Shown here: piece by piece, positions 7,957 through 16,288 of the stretch
Numbering within the stretch: the stretch's first letter is position 1
How the letters are laid out: each line of letters starts with the position of its first letter
Assembly: GCA_025463265.1 (NCBI GenBank)
Contig: JAOBWH010000116.1
Span: 1-39,411, forward strand
Source: Ilumatobacteraceae bacterium
Lineage (GTDB): Bacteria > Actinomycetota > Acidimicrobiia > Acidimicrobiales > Iamiaceae
DNA: 39,411 bases
Direction: 5' to 3'
Notes under the pieces: generated by a model
Seen by the model: the letters and a program-made list of their open reading frames with translations, nothing else
Database searches by the model: none
What the model was told of the DNA's origin: nothing
Position numbers and translations under genes: made by a program

Positions 7957-8032
7957 TCCCACCCGGGTGAGACGGGCGGCGAGCGCAACCCTCAGGCTCA
8001 GGTTCACGGTTCCCGGCCACGGTCGGAACCGT

Positions 8033-10519
8033 TCAGCGGAGGGTCTGGCGGATCCGCCGCACGTACTCCTGGGCCAGCGAGCGGGCGCTGGGGCTGTCGG
8101 CGGCCTCGGCCCAGATGTGGGTGACGGGCTCCTCGGGATCGGGCAGCGCGAGCACCCAGCCGTCGTCGTGGAGCACCTTGACCCCGTCGATGAGCTCCAG
8201 GCGCCGGTCCTTGCTCAGCTCGACGAGGGTCCGCATGACGAGGCCCTTCTGCTCCCACGGGGTCACCACGGTCTCGTGGGCGATGTGGGTGCGTGGGAGC
8301 GACTCCCGCACGGTCGAGAGCGTGGTGCCCTCGAGGGCGAGGAGCTCCAGCAGCTTCACCAGCGCCGCTCCCCCGTCGAAGGCCGGGAGGAAGCCGGGAA
8401 GGATGAACCCCCCGTCGCCGCTGGCGGCGAAGCCGACACCCTTCTCGCTGGCCGCGGCCATGAGTGCGGCGGTGGAGGTCTTGGTGTGCTGGATGCGGAT
8501 GCCGTGGCCCTCGACGAGGCGATCGGCCACCGAGCTGGTGTTCACCGGCAGGGCGATGCGGTCGCCGACGAGGTGGCCGGCCACGAGCGAGACGAACGCC
8601 AGGCGGGCCTCGTCGTCGGTGAGCTCCCGGCCGGTGTCGTCGATGAGGGTGAGGTGCTCCCCGTCGGCGTCGAGCACGGCACCGAGGTGCGCGCCCGAGG
8701 CCAAGACGAGCGCCGACACCTGCTTCACCGCCTCGGCGCGGTCGACCGTGATGGCCTGGCGGGTGGACGCATAGGGGTTGACCCCGAGCACGTCGGCGCC
8801 GAGCTTGGCCAACACGTTGGGCATGACGAACGCCGTGGCGCCGTAGCCGTAGTCGATGACCAGCTTGAAGTTGGCCTTGCGCACCACGGCCAGGTCCACG
8901 GTCTCGCCGAGCGCCGCGGTGTACTGCTCCAGGGCCCGGGGCGGGAAGCCGATGTCGCCGATCTCGCCGGCGAGGACCCGGCGGAAGTCCTCCCGGCCGA
9001 TGAGGCGCTCGATCTTGCGCTGGGCGTCCTCGGTGATGTCGAGGCCGTCGCGGTCGAAGAACCGGATCATCACGGACTGCGAGTCGCCGTCGACGAGGCG
9101 GATGGTGACGCCGGCCGTGGCCACCGGCTGGCGGGTGAGGAACCGGGTGACGGGCACGGGGGCCACCTCGAGGTCCAGCACGTTCACGCCGCTGGCGTTG
9201 AGCCCGGCCATGAAGGCCCGCTTGAGCATGCGAGCCGCACGCGACGAGTCCCGCGACGTGATGACCGTGGTGTCCTTGCGGAGGGTGGTGGCGAACGCCA
9301 TGGCCACCCGGGCCGCCAGCTCGGGGCTGATGTCGACGTTGGCCAGCCCGGAGATGCCGTCGCGGCCGAACAGGCTGCGGGCGCCCTTGGACTCCCAGAT
9401 GATCGAGGAGTTGATGGTGGCGCCGGCCTCGACGGTCTTGAAGGGGTAGATCTTCACGCCGGCGCCGATGTGGGCGTCGTCGCCGATGAAGCACTCGTCG
9501 CCGATGACCACGCCGTCGTCGGTGCGGGCGCCCCGTCGCAGATCGCTGGCACGCCCGATGACCGAGCCGCGGATGCGGCAGCCCTCGGCCAGGTAGGCGT
9601 TGTCGTGGACGACGCTGCGCTCGAGGTCGGCGTCGCCGCGGACGCGGACGTTGCCGCCGAGCACGGTGTAGTCGCCGAGACGGGCCCCCGCCTCGACCCG
9701 GCTGTTCTCGCCGATGATGGCGAAGCCCTCGATCCGGGCGTCGGGGTGGACCTCGGCCCCTTCGCCGATCCACACGCCCTGGCCGAACTCGAAGCCGGGC
9801 ACGTCGACGGTGACCCGGCCGTCCATGACGTCCTTGTGGGCCGACACGTACGACTCCAAGGTGCCGACGTCCTCCCAGTAGCCCTCGGCGACGGCGCCGT
9901 AGAGCGGCTTGCCGGCCTCCAGCAGCGCCGGGAACACCTCGCTGGAGAAGTCGACGGGACGGCCCTCGGGGATGAAGTCGAAGATCTCGGGCTCCAGCAC
10001 GAAGATCCCCGTGTTGATCGTGTCGCTGAACACCTGGCCCCACGTGGGCTTCTCGAGGAACCGCTCGATGGAGCCGTCGTCGCGGGTGATGACGATGCCG
10101 AACTCGAGCGGGTTGTCGACGTGGACCAGGCCGATGGTGGCCAGCGCGCCGGTCTCGGCGTGGGTGGCCAGGACCTTGCCGAGGTCGATGTCGGTCAGCA
10201 CGTCGCCGGAGATCACGAGGAAGGTCTCGTCGAGCTCGTCCATGGCGTTGCGGACCGAGCCGGCGGTCCCGAGCGGCTGGTCCTCGGTGGCGTAGACCAT
10301 GCGCACCCCGAACTCGGACCCGTCGCCGAAGTAGGTGCGGATCTGGTTGGCGAGGAACGCCACGGTCACCACGATCTCGGTGATGCCGTGGTCCTTCAGC
10401 AGACCGACGATGTGCTCCATCATCGGCCGGTTGGCCAGCGGCAACATGGGCTTCGGGCAGTTCGAGGTGAGGGGGCGCAGTCGCGTGCCCTCGCCCCCTG
10501 CCATGATCACGGCCTTCAT
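8033..10519 (-). CDS. Fused sugar-1-phosphate nucleotidyltransferase / phosphohexomutase-like protein
   Basis: The 828-residue protein has three parts. Residues 1-230 are a nucleotidyltransferase with GGEGTRLRPLT and conserved SGDVLTDID and FLEKPT segments. Residues about 245-365 are a left-handed beta-helix of hexapeptide repeats (VWIGEGAEVHPDARI and similar). Residues about 375-828 follow the alpha-D-phosphohexomutase fold. The mutase active-site loop, normally TASHNP, reads IRLVDGDSQSV near 470, and the metal loop DGDGDR reads DADGEH near 614, so mutase activity is doubtful. Long proteins of this type are annotated as mannose-1-phosphate guanylyltransferase/phosphomannomutase. ATG 10519 has TAGGTT 6 nt upstream. 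The likely role is making an activated sugar, probably GDP-mannose, for glycans. Confidence 0.88.
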   Translation of the reverse strand: MKAVIMAGGEGTRLRPLTSNCPKPMLPLANRPMMEHIVGLLKDHGITEIVVTVAFLANQIRTYFGDGSEFGVRMVYATEDQPLGTAGSVRNAMDELDETFLVISGDVLTDIDLGKVLATHAETGALATIGLVHVDNPLEFGIVITRDDGSIERFLEKPTWGQVFSDTINTGIFVLEPEIFDFIPEGRPVDFSSEVFPALLEAGKPLYGAVAEGYWEDVGTLESYVSAHKDVMDGRVTVDVPGFEFGQGVWIGEGAEVHPDARIEGFAIIGENSRVEAGARLGDYTVLGGNVRVRGDADLERSVVHDNAYLAEGCRIRGSVIGRASDLRRGARTDDGVVIGDECFIGDDAHIGAGVKIYPFKTVEAGATINSSIIWESKGARSLFGRDGISGLANVDISPELAARVAMAFATTLRKDTTVITSRDSSRAARMLKRAFMAGLNASGVNVLDLEVAPVPVTRFLTRQPVATAGVTIRLVDGDSQSVMIRFFDRDGLDITEDAQRKIERLIGREDFRRVLAGEIGDIGFPPRALEQYTAALGETVDLAVVRKANFKLVIDYGYGATAFVMPNVLAKLGADVLGVNPYASTRQAITVDRAEAVKQVSALVLASGAHLGAVLDADGEHLTLIDDTGRELTDDEARLAFVSLVAGHLVGDRIALPVNTSSVADRLVEGHGIRIQHTKTSTAALMAAASEKGVGFAASGDGGFILPGFLPAFDGGAALVKLLELLALEGTTLSTVRESLPRTHIAHETVVTPWEQKGLVMRTLVELSKDRRLELIDGVKVLHDDGWVLALPDPEEPVTHIWAEAADSPSARSLAQEYVRRIRQTLR

Positions 10520-10525
10520 GCTCCG

Positions 10526-10531
10526 AACCTA
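10526..10531 (-). promoter_or_regulatory. Putative -10 of the nucleotidyltransferase gene (leaderless)
   Basis: TAGGTT on the minus strand ends 6 nt before ATG 10519. Confidence 0.5.
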
Positions 10532-10558
10532 CCCACCAGAGGCACAGGCGCAGTCACG

Positions 10559-11203
10559 TCAGCTGACCGCGGCCTCTGCGGCCTCCCGATCGGCCCGCCC
10601 CTGCTCGAGCGCCTTGAGGCCCAGCGGCAGGTACATCGCCCAGGACCAGTAGCTGAGGATGAGCCCGGGGATGCCGAAGCCCCACGCCAGGAGGCGGGCC
10701 GCGTCGGCGAGGGAGAAGGCGGCCTCGGATGCGAGGAACATCGGGAACGCGACCATCAGGCAGAAGGTCCCGGCCTTGCCGAACCAGGTGACATCGACGC
10801 GGCGGGCGCCCATCGCCCCGAGCACCACGGTGGTGATGGCCACCACCACCTCGCGCACCAGGATCATCACCGCGAACCAGGTGGGGACGGCGCCGTAGAC
10901 GAGGATGCCGCCGATCCCGACGAAGAAGAGCAGCCGGTCGGCCACCGGGTCGAGGACCTTCCCCAGCTTCGACACCTGGTGGTAGTGGCGGGCGATGTAG
11001 CCGTCGATCCAGTCGGTGGCGCCGAGCGCGCCGAGCAGGACCGAGGCCGATAGCGCATCGTCCTTGCCCAACAGCAGGTAGAGGAACACCGGCATGCACA
11101 GCAGGCGGATGAGCGAGATGACGTTCGGCAGGGTGAGGATGCGGTCCTCTCCCGGCGTGTCGACACCCTCGGAGGGCGCGAGGGGGACATCGCTCACGGC
11201 CAT
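10559..11203 (-). CDS. CDP-alcohol phosphatidyltransferase (PgsA-like)
   Basis: The family signature D-x2-D-G-x2-A-R-x8-G-x3-D-x3-D is intact in DWIDGYIARHYHQVSKLGK followed by VLDPVADR. N-terminal LTLPNVISLIRLLCMPVFL is typical of phosphatidylglycerophosphate synthases. About six hydrophobic segments are visible across 214 residues. The enzyme displaces CMP from CDP-diacylglycerol with an alcohol acceptor in the membrane; the acceptor (glycerol-3-phosphate, inositol phosphate or other) cannot be read from the sequence. It starts at ATG 11203, inside a large palindrome shared with the divergent HIT gene. The nucleotidyltransferase gene follows, starting 39 nt downstream. Confidence 0.88.
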   Translation of the reverse strand: MAVSDVPLAPSEGVDTPGEDRILTLPNVISLIRLLCMPVFLYLLLGKDDALSASVLLGALGATDWIDGYIARHYHQVSKLGKVLDPVADRLLFFVGIGGILVYGAVPTWFAVMILVREVVVAITTVVLGAMGARRVDVTWFGKAGTFCLMVAFPMFLASEAAFSLADAARLLAWGFGIPGLILSYWSWAMYLPLGLKALEQGRADREAAEAAVS

Positions 11204-11234
11204 GGGCGGAGCCTACCTAGGCTCCGCCCATGGC
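11199..11234. promoter_or_regulatory. 36-bp perfect palindrome containing two divergent leaderless promoters and both start codons
   Basis: The arms GCCATGGGCGGAGCCTA and TAGGCTCCGCCCATGGC are exact reverse complements separated by two bases (CC). On each strand TAGGCT is followed by CCGCCC and then ATGGC, the start codon of the CDP-alcohol phosphatidyltransferase (minus) or the HIT gene (plus). Each -10 ends 6 nt before its ATG. The two promoters overlap, so polymerase probably cannot occupy both at once. It may also be a dimer-binding operator. Confidence 0.7.
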
Positions 11235-11664
11235 TTCCCTCTTCACCCGCATCATCGACGGCGAGATCCCCGGTCACTTCGTGTGGACGGACGAGACCTG
11301 CGTGGCGTTCCTGACGATCGCGCCCATCACCGCCGGCCACGCCCTGGTGGTGCCTCGAGCTGAGGTCGACCACTGGCTGGACCTCGACGACGACACCGCC
11401 GCCCACCTGATGGTGGTGGCCAAGGCGATCGGCGCGGCGCAGATCGACGCCTTCTCCCCCGCCCGCGTCGGGTTGATCATCGCCGGGATGGAGGTGCCCC
11501 ACACCCACCTCCACGTCATCCCGATCGACAGCGAGCGCGACCTCGACTTCGCCCGGGCCACCTCGCCGTCCCCGGAGGCTCTGGTCGAGGCTGCGGACCG
11601 CCTCCGCGACTCGCTCGTCGCCCGCGGCCATGCCGAGGCGGCGGCATCCCGGCCGTCCTCCTAG
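11230..11664 (+). CDS. HIT-family hydrolase or transferase
   Basis: The histidine triad HTHLHVIP lies near 11500, and the N-terminal FTRIIDGEIPG plus FLTIAPITAGHALVVP are typical of the Hint branch. Such proteins hydrolyse nucleoside phosphoramidates or related adenylated compounds; the middle triad His is the nucleophile. The 144-residue length is normal. The C-terminal tail (after residue 125) is Ala/Ser rich. ATG 11230 is in the shared palindrome. The TAG stop overlaps the stop of the convergent DUF2079 gene through CTAG at 11661-11664. Confidence 0.93.
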   Translation: MASLFTRIIDGEIPGHFVWTDETCVAFLTIAPITAGHALVVPRAEVDHWLDLDDDTAAHLMVVAKAIGAAQIDAFSPARVGLIIAGMEVPHTHLHVIPIDSERDLDFARATSPSPEALVEAADRLRDSLVARGHAEAAASRPSS

Positions 11665-13214
11665 CGCGCCGGCTCGAGGAGGTACACGCCCACAGCGGCG
11701 TAGCTGACCACGTAGCCCTGCTCGGCCAGGTCGGCCAGCACCCGCTCCTCGTCCCCGGTCCGCCAGTAGGGGCGGCGGGTGGCGGGATCGGTCCCGGTGG
11801 TGTCGATGAGGATCCAGCGTGCTCGGCCGATCCGGCCGTCGAGCCGGTCTGCGGTGAGGTTCACGGGATCGAGGGGCAGCTCCACCACCTCGGCGCGCTC
11901 GGCGACCAGTGACGTCGACGAGGGGGACACGGCGACCGAGCCGAAGGGGCCGATGAGGTCCGCCGCCTCCACGCGCGCTCCGTCGACGACGTCTCGACCG
12001 CCCCACGCCCACGGCTGGCGGTACGGCGAGGTGGGTGCCTCGGTCACGAAGAACAGCGCCGCCCCGGCGAGGAGGGCGAGCAGGACGCGCCGGTCCACGT
12101 TCACGCGGGTGACGCTCGGGGTCCCGATGCGCTCGAGGGCGAACACGAGGGCGATGAAGACGAAGGCCAGCGCCGGAGCGATGTGGGCACCGGCGGGCGA
12201 CAGCGTGGTCACGCCGCGCTGGGCCGCGTCCTGCACGGTCGCATCGGCGATCATGGCCAGCGCCAGGCACGGCAGCGCCCCCGACAGCTTGCGCGGCGCC
12301 ACCATGGGCAGGAAGAGCAGCGGGGCCAGGACCAGCACGAGGAACAGCACCGCCGGCTCCGACAGCAGCTCGCCGGTGCGGGACACGGGATGGGCGGCGA
12401 GATCCGGGATGACCGCGAGCGGACCGGTGGCACGCGCCACGAACTCGCCGGCCGGGGTCAGCGTCGTGCGGGGGAGCTCCGGACGCACCACCAGCACGGC
12501 GAGCAGGGACCACGCCGACCCGACCGCCCCCGTGATCCAACCCGGCCGCCGCTGCCCCGTGAGGCACAGGACCAGGCCGAGGCCGGCCACGGTGAGGCCG
12601 AGCGACGCACCGCAGGCCAGCACCAGCGCGACCACGACGGCGTAGCGCTTCCAGTGCTCGCGACGGGCCAGCAGGTATCCCCAGAGCAGGAGCGGGAGGG
12701 CGATGGCCTCGGGGTGGAACGCGGCCAGGTTCGCCCGGTGCAGGGTGGGTGCCAGCGCGTAGGCGACCACGACCACCGATGACGCACCCACCCGCAGGCG
12801 CGCCTCTTCCCTGGCGAGCCGCCACAGCGGCACGATGCCGATGGCGATGGCGAACGCCTGCACGATCGCGAAGGCAGCGAGCGGAGGGACGAAGCGGGCG
12901 ACCCACAAGACGGGCTCGGCGATGAGGGACCAGGCGCCGCGAGCTGGGTCGACGCCGCCGATCGGCACCCCGGCGCCGCCGTGCTGTCGCCGCCACACCG
13001 CCTGCAGCCACGGCCCGATGCCGCTGCCGCCCTCCAGGGAGCGCAGGGCCGCAGCGTCGAGCGCGACGAGCACGGCGAAGGTGGCCGCTGCGAAGGCCCA
13101 CGGCAGGACCCGGTCGGCGGCCTCGCCGTCGAGGCGGCCCTGGAGCCGCAGGACGGTGCGCCTCCACCGGCGCCGGCGGTCGGATCCGCTGGATCGGACC
13201 GCCTGGTCGCTCAC
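11661..13214 (-). CDS. DUF2079-type polytopic membrane protein
   Basis: The 517-residue protein has roughly ten hydrophobic segments with a basic N-terminus, and periplasmic-looking loops carrying FHPEAIALPLLLWGYLLA. This resembles DUF2079, a family related in layout to membrane glycosyltransferases (GT-C), from memory. A soluble C-terminal domain of about 120 residues follows the last membrane segment and ends in YAAVGVYLLEPAR. GTG 13214 overlaps the SRAP stop as GTGA, so translation is coupled. The acceptor and donor are unknown. Convergent with the HIT gene, with interlocked TAG stops. Confidence 0.8.
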   Translation of the reverse strand: MSDQAVRSSGSDRRRRWRRTVLRLQGRLDGEAADRVLPWAFAAATFAVLVALDAAALRSLEGGSGIGPWLQAVWRRQHGGAGVPIGGVDPARGAWSLIAEPVLWVARFVPPLAAFAIVQAFAIAIGIVPLWRLAREEARLRVGASSVVVVAYALAPTLHRANLAAFHPEAIALPLLLWGYLLARREHWKRYAVVVALVLACGASLGLTVAGLGLVLCLTGQRRPGWITGAVGSAWSLLAVLVVRPELPRTTLTPAGEFVARATGPLAVIPDLAAHPVSRTGELLSEPAVLFLVLVLAPLLFLPMVAPRKLSGALPCLALAMIADATVQDAAQRGVTTLSPAGAHIAPALAFVFIALVFALERIGTPSVTRVNVDRRVLLALLAGAALFFVTEAPTSPYRQPWAWGGRDVVDGARVEAADLIGPFGSVAVSPSSTSLVAERAEVVELPLDPVNLTADRLDGRIGRARWILIDTTGTDPATRRPYWRTGDEERVLADLAEQGYVVSYAAVGVYLLEPAR

Positions 13215-13945
13215 CCCGCCGGCGCTCCGGGATCGAGGAGCGAGCCCTGGACCGGCGCCGCCTCGACCGGATCGATCAGGTGCTCGCCCTGGTTCCGCAC
13301 GTTGTTCACCTCGGTGGAGACGGGCCGCAGGGTGAGCACATCCTCGGGTGCGGGGACGAGCAGGGCGCTGAGCGCCTCGACGTCGTGGTTGGTGGGGTCG
13401 AGCCACTCGGCCCAGGCCCGGGCGGGCAGCACCACCGGCATGCGGTCGTGGAGGGTGGCCATGAGCTCGTTGGGCGTCGTGGTGATGATCGTGGCGGACC
13501 GGAGCCGCTCGCCCCCGTCCGAGCCCGGCGGACGCCAGCTCGACCACAGGCCGGCGAACGCGAGGGGCTCCCCGGTGCGCCGGGTGATCAGGTACGGCTG
13601 CTTCACCTTCTGCCCGGGGACGTGCTTCCACTCGTAGAAGCCGTCGGCGGGGACGATGCACCGCTTCCGGGCGAAGGCGTCCTTGAACGCGCCCTTGGTG
13701 GCCAGGCCGTCGGCGCGGGCGTTGATCATCTTGTTGCCGACGGCCACGGACTTGGCCCAGAACGGCACCAGGCCCCAGTGGTGCTCGGCGAGTCGGCGGG
13801 AGCCGTCCTCCTCGAGCACGACGTAGATGTCGTCGGTGGGCGCCACGTTCCACGACGGCTCGAGCGCTCGCTCCGGCTGCTCGTCGGCGTCGAAGTAGCG
13901 AGCGATCTCATCCGACGTGGACGAGGAGACGTACCGGCCGCACAT
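13211..13945 (-). CDS. SRAP/HMCES-family (YedK-like) abasic-site-processing protein
   Basis: It begins MCGRY, so removal of Met exposes Cys2, the catalytic cysteine that forms a thiazolidine crosslink with abasic sites in single-stranded DNA. Other hallmarks are WNVAPT, HHWGLVPFWAK, NARAD (near residue 80), CIVPADGFYEWK and TTTPNELMATLHDRMPVVL, whose HDRMP histidine is catalytic in the family. The 244-residue length is normal. ATG 13945 was chosen because Cys must be residue 2, and TAGCGT ends 7 nt upstream. The gene is coupled by GTGA to the DUF2079 gene, an unusual partner. Confidence 0.94.
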   Translation of the reverse strand: MCGRYVSSSTSDEIARYFDADEQPERALEPSWNVAPTDDIYVVLEEDGSRRLAEHHWGLVPFWAKSVAVGNKMINARADGLATKGAFKDAFARKRCIVPADGFYEWKHVPGQKVKQPYLITRRTGEPLAFAGLWSSWRPPGSDGGERLRSATIITTTPNELMATLHDRMPVVLPARAWAEWLDPTNHDVEALSALLVPAPEDVLTLRPVSTEVNNVRNQGEHLIDPVEAAPVQGSLLDPGAPAG

Positions 13946-13952
13946 GGGCCGA

Positions 13953-13958
13953 ACGCTA
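13953..13958 (-). promoter_or_regulatory. Putative -10 of the SRAP gene (leaderless)
   Basis: TAGCGT on the minus strand ends 7 nt before ATG 13945 and overlaps the stop codon of the upstream PP-loop gene. Confidence 0.5.
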
Positions 13959-15482
13959 CCGGTGCGATCCGGCGCCGTCGTCGGGTGGCGGGACCCAGCC
14001 CGGCGGCTCCGGGATGGCGGGCGGCGGATCCTGACCGTCGGGATCGAACGGCGCCACCGCTCCAGGGTCGAGACCGAGGGCCGCCAGCAGCGGATCGAGG
14101 TCGCCGGCGACGAGCGCCGGCAGCGGGATCGGATCGATCGCAACGGCCCCCGGGTTGGGCAGGACGGCCCAGCCACCGCCGTCGGTCCGGGTGAGGCGGA
14201 GGGCCGGCTCGGCGCCGGCATCCGGGGCGCGGTGGACGGCGTCGTGGTCGATGCGCAGGCCGAGGGCGGCGAGGCGGCGTCCGAGGGCGTCGATCCCTCT
14301 GCGGTGGTCGGCGTGGGGGACGTCCTCGGCGATCACCACCGGGAGCCGGGGCTGACGGGGTCGGGTCTGGACCCAGACCGCAGGCCGGGCCAGCACCGAC
14401 ACCCGCTCCCACCGCTGCCGGAGCGGATCGGCGCGCAGGCCGACCCGGTCCAGGTGATCCATGGTGTCGCACCACGGATGCGGGCTCACGACCAGATCCG
14501 CGTCGATGGCCTCCGCGTCGAACGGCTCGTCGAAGCGGTGGGCCGTGCGGTCGATCGCCTCCAGCAGGTGCAGGGTGGTCAGGAGGCGGAGGCACTTCTC
14601 GCACCGGCCGCAGTTGCGGGACCCGGTCCCCTGCCAGCACACCAGGAGGGTGTCGGCGGCGACGGGGTCGGCCACGATGCGCTCCACCCGCCGCCACCGC
14701 ATCTCGGCGCCGCTGTGGTGCGTGACCGCGAGGTCGGGCAGGGACCAGGCGGGATCGAGCTCCGGGTGCGACCCCCAGGGGCGGACCAGCGGGGTCCAGT
14801 GGGTGGGCGAGATGACCACCTCGCGCAGAACGTGGCGCAGCAGCATGCCGGTGCCGGCCAGCACCGAGCCGTGGGTCTGGGTGCCCCAGTCGGTGTGGGG
14901 GTCCAGGAGCGAGCGCACGTCGGTCCGCACCACGATGAGCGGCAGGCCGATCCGGTCGGCCGCCTGCTGCGTCTCGAGCAGCTGGGCCTGCCGCACGGCG
15001 GGCGCCAGGTGCACCTCGTTGTCGAGGGTCACGAGGTGGGTGGGCCGCCGGCGCATCGGCCCGTCGAGCAGGGCGAGCAGGGTCCCCCACGAGTCGACCC
15101 CCCGGGTGAAGAACACGCCGAGCCCCCGGCGTCGGTGGGCCCAGCCCGGACGCACCGGGTCCGGCCCGAGCGGGGCGATCAGCTCCGCAGGCCGCCAGCC
15201 GTACCAGCGGCGGAGCAGCTCGCCCACCCTGCGGGCGCCATCGTGGACGGTGGGCGGCAGCGGCTCGGTGACCCGCAGATCCTGGCCGAGGCCGCTGGCC
15301 AGCACCACCGCCGCGGGCACGAGCGGCAGCACCGAGGCGTCGGCGACGCCGACGGCACCGGGCTGGACCTCGAAGCAGACGGTGCTGGAGTCGAGGGTGC
15401 CCGGGGCGAAGGTGACCGAGACCTCGAGGCGCAGCGTGCCGCCGTCGGCCGTGGCGACCGGATCGTGGAGGGTGGTGATCAC
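13956..15482 (-). CDS. PP-loop-like protein with QueC-type cysteine cluster (paralogue 1)
   Basis: I do not recognise a named family. The 508-residue protein starts with a beta-rich domain (residues 1-75), then QDLRV, WYGWRP and a Rossmann-like segment LGVFFTRGVDSWGTLLAL. TRGVDS (126-131) sits where PP-loop ATP pyrophosphatases have SGGxDS. VRPWGSHP near 235 and a cluster C282-x8-C291-x2-C294-x2-C297 (CWQGTGSRNCGRCEKC) follow; QueC binds zinc with the same spacing. A C-terminal extension of about 150 residues ends Pro/Asp rich. GTG 15482 has GGAG 6 nt upstream. It lies 29 nt after the membrane protein gene in one operon. An ATP-to-AMP activation reaction is inferred; an epimerase of the MurL type is a possible alternative. 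Confidence 0.75.
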   Translation of the reverse strand: MITTLHDPVATADGGTLRLEVSVTFAPGTLDSSTVCFEVQPGAVGVADASVLPLVPAAVVLASGLGQDLRVTEPLPPTVHDGARRVGELLRRWYGWRPAELIAPLGPDPVRPGWAHRRRGLGVFFTRGVDSWGTLLALLDGPMRRRPTHLVTLDNEVHLAPAVRQAQLLETQQAADRIGLPLIVVRTDVRSLLDPHTDWGTQTHGSVLAGTGMLLRHVLREVVISPTHWTPLVRPWGSHPELDPAWSLPDLAVTHHSGAEMRWRRVERIVADPVAADTLLVCWQGTGSRNCGRCEKCLRLLTTLHLLEAIDRTAHRFDEPFDAEAIDADLVVSPHPWCDTMDHLDRVGLRADPLRQRWERVSVLARPAVWVQTRPRQPRLPVVIAEDVPHADHRRGIDALGRRLAALGLRIDHDAVHRAPDAGAEPALRLTRTDGGGWAVLPNPGAVAIDPIPLPALVAGDLDPLLAALGLDPGAVAPFDPDGQDPPPAIPEPPGWVPPPDDGAGSHR

Positions 15483-15511
15483 GAGCCGCTCCGCTGCCGC
15501 TCGCTGCGGGA

Positions 15512-16273
15512 TCAGGCGTGGACGGTGTCGCGGGGCGACCGGCTGGTCACCGCGACGGCGGCGATCGCCGCCACGGCGAGGACGGCGGCCGCGGGCAGGC
15601 CCCACGCGGCACCGGCCAGCGTCACGGCGGCGAGGAGCTGGGCGGCGAGCGCAGCCAGACGGGCGGTGGGCCCGAGGGCGTCGAGCCGGGCGTGCACCGC
15701 ACCGAGCGCGGCCGGCGTGGTGGCGGAGCGGCCGATGAAGACCGCGCTCCCGCGGACGAGGCCGAACGTGGCCCCGATGGCCAGGGCCGCTGCCGGGCTG
15801 GCACCGAGCACGGCGAGGGCGACGGTGAGGAACACCCCGGCCGTCATGATGTAGGTGGCCACGCCGAAGCCGATCTGCCAGCCGAAGCCGGCGCCGTACA
15901 CCCAGCTCCGGTACCGGCGCAGCCAGGCATCGTCCACCTGGCGCTTGAAGATCGGCAGTTCGATCCCGGCGATGCCGAGGTCGATCGATGCCGTGGCCGT
16001 GGCGGCGACGGCCCCGATGCCCCAGCGGACCTGATCGCTCAGGTCGGCCAGCGAGAGCAGGGCCGCAGCTCCGGCTGCGATGGCGCCGAGGCTCAGACCG
16101 CCGGCGATCCCGCCGAGGAGGAACCAGCGGGCCGTGACCGAGAAGCGGTTCCCGCGGCCGGCCTCGGTCATCGGGGTGATCGACGACAGCATCGACAATC
16201 CGCACGGCGACCAGACGCCGCGGATGGCCGACACGGCGGCGACCAGGAGGCCGAGGGCGAGGATCAGTTCCAT
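15512..16273 (-). CDS. Polytopic membrane protein with CcdA/DsbD-like PCG motif
   Basis: The 253-residue protein has about six to seven hydrophobic segments. The first is followed by VWSPCGLSMLSSITPM, which recalls the P-C-G segment of CcdA/DsbD-type thiol-electron carriers. Only one cysteine (Cys24) is present, whereas those carriers use two, so disulfide relay by this protein alone is unlikely. The central loop, KRQVDDAWLRRYRSWVYGAG, is basic and probably cytoplasmic. ATG 16273 has TAGGCT ending 9 nt upstream. The PP-loop paralogue 1 gene follows by 29 nt, suggesting a shared task at the membrane. Function is unknown. Confidence 0.75.
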   Translation of the reverse strand: MELILALGLLVAAVSAIRGVWSPCGLSMLSSITPMTEAGRGNRFSVTARWFLLGGIAGGLSLGAIAAGAAALLSLADLSDQVRWGIGAVAATATASIDLGIAGIELPIFKRQVDDAWLRRYRSWVYGAGFGWQIGFGVATYIMTAGVFLTVALAVLGASPAAALAIGATFGLVRGSAVFIGRSATTPAALGAVHARLDALGPTARLAALAAQLLAAVTLAGAAWGLPAAAVLAVAAIAAVAVTSRSPRDTVHA

Positions 16274-16282
16274 GGTGGCCCG

Positions 16283-16288
16283 AGCCTA
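16283..16288 (-). promoter_or_regulatory. Putative -10 of the membrane-protein / PP-loop operon
   Basis: TAGGCT on the minus strand ends 9 nt before ATG 16273. No Shine-Dalgarno sequence is seen. Confidence 0.4.

Noticed and set aside
7904-11053. A 1049-codon plus-strand open frame
   Set aside because: It is antisense to the nucleotidyltransferase fusion and the phosphatidyltransferase; its translation is Gly/Val/Asp/Arg-rich low complexity typical of GC-rich shadow frames.
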